Below are positions 63,908-64,000 of a stretch of 64,000 nucleotides of DNA, in pieces; within the stretch, counting starts at the first letter, position 1; every line of letters starts with the position of its first letter. A model generated the notes under the pieces. That model made no database searches. It was not told where the DNA came from and was given only the letters and a program-made list of their open reading frames with translations. Source of the DNA: JAHBXL01 sp964409775 (GTDB taxonomy: Bacteria; Planctomycetota; Phycisphaerae; Phycisphaerales; UBA1924). Made by a program: the position numbers and the translations under genes. The stretch lies in assembly GCA_964409775.1 (NCBI GenBank), contig CAYPEI010000001.1, positions 186,001-250,000 on the forward strand, given 5' to 3'.

Positions 63908-64000
63908 CCGAAAGGACTTCCCCAATGGCCTCGGGCGGATAAGCCGCTGACGGTTGCGCTGCTGGGATGGGCGAGGCTCAGTTCACAGGTGCGAGAGGGG
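63800..64000 (+). CDS. Glycosyltransferase, N-terminal fragment (cut by window edge)
   Basis: 67 codons visible to the right edge. From ATG 63800 the frame reads MESQNGKNGRYQELAK, a Ser/Ala-rich stretch encoded by the GCAGAG-type repeat (HSAQSASLLSSACSAPSE), then LPQWPRADKPLTVALLGWARLSSQVREG. The last part, a strand followed by GWARLS and then EG, is the start I expect for planctomycete GT4-type transferases (usually continuing into SGYN). No in-frame ATG or GTG lies after the repeat, so the repeat is apparently translated; a TTG at 63839 is the only alternative. Confidence in a real gene is good, in its exact start moderate. Confidence 0.65.
   Translation, partial: MESQNGKNGRYQELAKHSAQSASLLSSACSAPSEFLPKGLPQWPRADKPLTVALLGWARLSSQVREG

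Overview
The window reads as a high-GC chromosomal segment of a planctomycete, most likely of the class Phycisphaerae. This is inferred from gene content: secreted proteins ending in paired VPDIFAFLS..WFA..CP dockerin-like tails, a pseudopilin with a GFTLIELLVV N-terminus, small membrane proteins ending in CGYD..CPECG zinc ribbons, an SUI1-type factor with a Cys-rich N-terminus, and an oversized SecA. There is no rRNA, integrase, transposase or CRISPR array; one tRNA gene (Phe, GAA) is present. Coding density is high and GC looks uniform, so nothing marks a recent genomic island.

Layout. 1-6.2 kb: truncated SUI1 factor, SDR oxidoreductase, a putative lipoprotein, endonuclease IV, TPR lipoprotein, QueF, a PilZ/pseudo-receiver/pseudo-HPt protein and D-aminoacyl-tRNA deacylase. 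6.2-11.3 kb: a secreted dockerin-tailed protein, two linked proteins of unknown function, SerC with a hairpin terminator, and a zinc-ribbon membrane protein. 11.4-13.5 kb: a BamE-like lipoprotein followed by three homologous lipoproteins with overlapping stop and start codons. 13.6-18.7 kb: an orphan solute-binding protein, a PAC2 protein, and a TetR gene facing a small ORF and an MddA-like methyltransferase across a spacer with two TTGAC-N5-GTCAA-type operators. 18.7-23 kb: a 40-residue membrane peptide, pyruvate kinase, a TlpA-like thioredoxin and CinA.

23.0-29.1 kb is an apparent operon: exported Cys-rich protein, periplasmic adaptor, MacB-type ATPase, two FtsX-like permeases and an exported duplicated-domain protein. 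Its substrate is unknown. 29-38 kb is mostly housekeeping: RNase Z-like enzyme, agmatinase, TilS, Xaa-Pro aminopeptidase, SCO1, ScpB and a transglutaminase-fold protein without its catalytic residues. 38-47.7 kb: pseudopilin, LMW phosphatase, glycosyltransferase-like protein, a 1464-residue SecA, a free-standing C-terminal (TSCPD) domain of a B12-dependent ribonucleotide reductase, and GAPDH. 48.3-54.4 kb is a DNA-damage mutasome block (HMCES/YedK, ImuA, ImuB, DnaE2) with a strong inverted repeat around the imuA start codon. 54.5-64 kb: RlmN, enoyl-CoA hydratase, a dockerin-tailed PQQ-type sugar dehydrogenase, two small membrane proteins, and three consecutive glycosyltransferase genes, the last cut by the window edge and carrying a GCAGAG-rich inverted repeat in its 5' end.

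The candidates for undescribed biology are the exporter operon at 23-29 kb, the imuA inverted repeat, the PilZ protein whose two phosphorelay modules both lack their phosphorylatable residue, and the tandem lipoprotein cassette. All assignments come from reading the sequence; no database search was run.
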